Shown piece after piece: positions 61,127-64,000 of a stretch of DNA of 64,000 bases (positions are counted from its first letter, which is position 1; each line of letters starts with the position of its first letter). The position numbers and the translations under genes are program-made. A model generated the notes under the pieces. That model saw only the letters and a list, made by a program, of their open reading frames with translations. It did no database searches and was not told the DNA's origin. Source of the DNA: Lepisosteus oculatus (Eukaryota; Chordata; Actinopteri; Semionotiformes; Lepisosteidae); the NCBI RefSeq assembly GCF_040954835.1, contig NC_090723.1, forward strand, positions 6,768,001-6,832,000. Reading direction: 5' to 3'.

Positions 61127-61755
61127 GTGAGAGAAAAAGATAGAGCGCCTTAGAAAAATACAATTGTGTTATGAATATTTGTTTATTTTAAACTATAATA
61201 GAATAGCCCCAGGGCTGAGGCTGTGTACTATGCATATTGGCATGGCAAGGTAAGGCCTGTCATTGGTACCTGCTGAGACAGTAAGTAGAAAATTAGAAAA
61301 TGTGAACTCCTTTCCCAAATCCACACTCTTCTGGTCCTGCATGCCCTGCACCTGGGCCCATCTGTGTGGATTTTTCTCATTTGGTCTCTGACATGCCTGC
61401 CCAGCAGAGTCAGTCATTTTTTTCCCCCGCACATGGAAAGTCATAGTTATAGTTATACAGTGAGTGTGTGCCTTTAGTGGTTCATCCACTCAAGAGTCCC
61501 TTTTCTTGCACTTAATTTTAGAAATATGGCCACATGAAGCCAGGACATACAATAGACAGCAATGCATTTAGCATTATCAAAGACATTGATCCTAATAATC
61601 TACCTTGGAAGGCCTGGTTTCTGCTAAGAAGGTTACAAGTTCTGGGGTGTATGCAAGGGTATGTGTTGGGAATGTCCATCCAGGTTTGGAGTGAATAATC
61701 TTGTTTGTCCACCTGTGTGTCTGTGACCCTCTCTCACTCTGTCTTTTCCCTTCAG
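61127..61755 (+). other. Gasdermin intron
   Basis: The intron lies between a GTGAGAG donor and a CCCTTCAG acceptor. No feature was recognised inside. Confidence 0.85.
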
Positions 61756-61948
61756 GAAAGACAACAAACAAACTTGGTTCAGTGAAGATGAAGCAAGAGG
61801 GTACTATTGACGTGAAAGCTCCTGTCAGAAGTTCTGTGGTGGATGGAGAGGCGGGGGTGACAGTGGTCAGCCGCAGCTCTGCAGGTTCCACTGCCATGGA
61901 GGTGGAAGCGGTCAACATTAATGACCTTCACATGAAGCTAGAGGAGAG
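61756..61948 (+). CDS. Gasdermin, second recognisable coding exon
   Basis: The acceptor TTCCCTTCAG and the donor GAGAG|GTGAGG bound it; the phases fit both neighbours. It encodes KLGSVKMKQEGTIDVKAPV, then VTVVSRSSAGSTAMEVEAVN, an alternating polar-hydrophobic strand pair like the first membrane-inserting hairpin of gasdermin N-domains. It covers about residues 77-140 if translation starts at the split ATG. Confidence 0.88.
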
Positions 61949-62452
61949 GTGAGGAGGACTGGGGACTGGGGGGGCGGGGCTTCAGAAACAGGAAGGAAGA
62001 GAGGAGAGAGAGGAAGTGTGGCCACATTGATTGATGTGCTACTTGAAATTCGACACAGGACTGACTGCTTGACTGCCTGACTGACTAACACCACTGTACT
62101 AACCTGAAGAATACAGTGGTCTTGAAACAGGAATCCAAATATGGGTGCAGTTCAGTGAAAGGCAGGCAAAAGGTGAGCAAGCAGAGGTCACAGCCGAGAA
62201 TTCACAGGGGAAGATCACAGAGGGTGATGCGTAAGGGTAGTCATAGAAACAAGCTGGGTTCAAAGCATGATAGACAGTTCAGGGCATAGTCAAATTAGGT
62301 TAAAGCACAAGAGAACACAGACAAAGCACAGGGAGTGATCCAGAGAACAAAGTCAAGCAAGCAAGAGCACTAGCGAGAGAACGCAGAGACTGAACAACGA
62401 CTACGCAAAGGTTACCATGGAGTTTTTTATGTGCTTCTATACTCTTTTGCAG
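61949..62452 (+). other. Gasdermin intron
   Basis: The intron lies between GTGAGG and TTTTGCAG. It contains no recognised repeat or exon. Confidence 0.85.
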
Positions 62453-62615
62453 GAAGTTCAACACTAATCACTGGCTGATTAAGAAGCCGAAAGACCACAA
62501 GTTGTCCAGGTTGTATGTGATCACTGAGATCCTTAAAACTAAGGAACCCATAGACCTGCAGAAGAAATTATGTGGAGATGCTACCCTCAGTTTGAGTTCC
62601 AAGAACATATTCACA
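62453..62615 (+). CDS. Gasdermin, third recognisable coding exon
   Basis: It encodes KFNTNHWLIKKPKDHKLSRL, then YVITEILKTKEPIDLQKK. The (Y/F)V(V/I)TE(V/I)LxTKE block is the core strand of tetrapod GSDMA/C/D-type gasdermins; as I recall the families, GSDME and pejvakin differ here. The donor follows TTC ACA at 62616 (GTATGA), a weaker but acceptable site, and gives a phase-0 junction to the next exon. Confidence 0.85.
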
Positions 62616-63250
62616 GTATGAACCTTTATCTCCACACTGCGCTCTTGCCATCTGCTCCTTGTTCAAACACCAGACTATCTGCCACCCTCGATCCCTTACA
62701 GTTCCCAAGATTCTCACCATTAACTCCCCCTGCCGCCCTTTCTCCCTCACCTTCTCTCGGACTCCACCCACTAACCTTCATGGGTCCCTGCCCCCCCACA
62801 ACGTCCCCCCAGCACCCTGGACTCTCTCACGGTGACTCCCCGTCTCCGGCCTCTCAACTCTGAGTCAGACCTAACCCTGGCTGCGTCTGAGCTCAACACC
62901 TCATCTTTTCTTAACATTACTTTTCCCTAATGGAGTAAAGTTCCTGCTTGTTCATTCATTTCCCATCCTTGTTCCCCTATAGAAGAGGTGTGCAGCATTT
63001 GTATAGGAGAGCCACAGTGTCTAGCCAAGATTCGTATTGTCTGTTAATAACTCCATCAAACCAGTTACTTGCTTATTTAATCACTCATTTTCCAGGGCCA
63101 AGGGTTATTTAAATCTGGTTCAAACTTCAACCACTATGGCACCATAGGACTGGGGCTGCAGGCGCCCACTCAACTGTTTGTTCTGGCATTGTGTCTGAAA
63201 CTTGACCTGTTGACCCGATTCCCTCTGGCTTGTTCTACCTCTCTATCCAG
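62616..63250 (+). other. Gasdermin intron
   Basis: The intron lies between GTATGA and CTATCCAG. The first 250 bases are C-rich. No separate gene was recognised. Confidence 0.8.
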
Positions 63251-63359
63251 ATGAATGCAAAAGCAAAGGGAGATCGTGAAAAGGAGCTGAAAGTGGAGGT
63301 AGGAGCCACTCTTGCGTTCAAGATGCTAGAGATCAAGATGGATGACGATGGACTTCTGA
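63251..63359 (+). CDS. Gasdermin, fourth recognisable coding exon
   Basis: It begins in phase 0 after CTATCCAG and ends in CTTCTGA|GTGAGTG, phase 1. It encodes MNAKAKGDREKELKVEVGAT and LAFKMLEIKMDDDGLL, corresponding to the gasdermin (V/A)TIPxGxxLAFRxxQL region near the end of the pore-forming domain. The gene continues past the right edge, so the linker with protease sites and the autoinhibitory C-terminal domain are not visible. Confidence 0.85.
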
Positions 63360-64000
63360 GTGAGTGTCTTGTTTACTCCTGGGTGCTTTGGCCAGTAGCC
63401 ATGCCACCTTCTGTAAAGTTCCCCGCACAGGCAGGGCCTGGCCATCTGAACTGCCCTCTGGGACTGCCTTATGTCACTCTCCTTCCTCCCCTGCTGCTCA
63501 TCCTCCTCCCTTTGATTTGTTTTACACAAAAGGTTGCAGGAGTATTGAACAAGCTACCCAGCCGTTTTTGGCTCCTTTCATGAAACAGCTGGATGAGATC
63601 CTTGTGTCAATTCACTACTAACAGATGGGCCACGTGGGCTGAATGGCCTCTCATTTGTAAACGTTCTTATCTTCGTATCGCCGCAGAGCCGTCACTTCTG
63701 TACACTACATTGTACTGCTTTTGTTTCACTCACTGTGGACTAGGTCCTTAGGCTCCTTCTAAAATTGCAATGATTTCTGTGGTTTGTGTTGCCAGTGAGT
63801 CTATTATGTTGCATTGTTGCAGTTTGGTTCCTGCTGCTCTGCTGTATTTTTGCAGCACACTGATTTTTCTGTCAAGCCCTTCTGTATCAAGTCTTCCTTG
63901 ATTAAAAAACGTTGCCTATATAAACAAAATCTCCAGGGACCAGGGGGTAGGCAGGCTTGCAAGGGCCCAGTTGGAGATCGTTCTCATTTACCATCTAATT
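63360..64000 (+). other. Start of the next gasdermin intron
   Basis: From the GTGAGTG donor to the window end. Apart from the retroelement 3' end at 63535-63672, no exon was recognised. Confidence 0.6.
63535..63672 (+). mobile_element. Non-LTR retrotransposon 3' end in a gasdermin intron
   Basis: It has AACAAGCTACCCAGCCG, TTTCATGAAACAGCTGGATG and GGGCTGAATGGCCTCTCATT, the 3' module also seen at 14100 and 37925. The 5' part is lost. Confidence 0.6.

Overview
The window is vertebrate nuclear DNA, most likely from a ray-finned fish. Three protein-coding genes can be followed exon by exon using consensus splice sites. Introns and spacers are full of fish-type retroelement debris, including 5S-rRNA-headed SINE pieces, non-LTR 3' ends, a Tc1-like MITE and hAT-like MITEs. 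The repeat style and a single unduplicated wnt3 hint at a non-teleost such as gar or bowfin, but species was not determined.

Left half, minus strand: a complete wnt3 gene. Four coding exons (27094-27015, 10225-9984, 5491-5226, 3266-2787) join in phase to 355 codons plus stop, the length known for vertebrate WNT3. Intron 1 is nearly 17 kb. It holds a 28-bp perfect palindrome centred on a CRE and an exon-like segment that could be an alternative first exon. A 300-bp imperfect direct repeat brackets the last exon.

Middle, 27.1-41.1 kb: the divergent spacer between wnt3 and ormdl3. It has a GA-rich leader and GC-rich island on the wnt3 side, dispersed repeats, and an ormdl3 promoter with a ZNF143/THAP11-like motif and a consensus CRE.

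Right half, plus strand: ormdl3 has a probable non-coding exon 1 and three coding exons (44147-44320, 47476-47627, 48491-48626) that join to 153 codons plus stop. Its intron 2 carries a minisatellite of about 2.6 kb. About 12 kb of mostly unrecognised DNA follows. Then come a decayed tRNA-Cys copy and an intact tRNA-Cys(GCA), both minus strand, and the first four recognisable coding exons of a gasdermin, which runs off the right edge.

Functionally, wnt3 encodes a secreted lipid-modified morphogen. ORMDL3 is an ER regulator of serine palmitoyltransferase. Gasdermins are host pore-forming proteins of lytic cell death. The ormdl3-gasdermin neighbourhood mirrors the mammalian ORMDL3-GSDMB-GSDMA locus, and the gasdermin looks closer to the GSDMA-D group than to GSDME or pejvakin. 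This is the most notable observation here.
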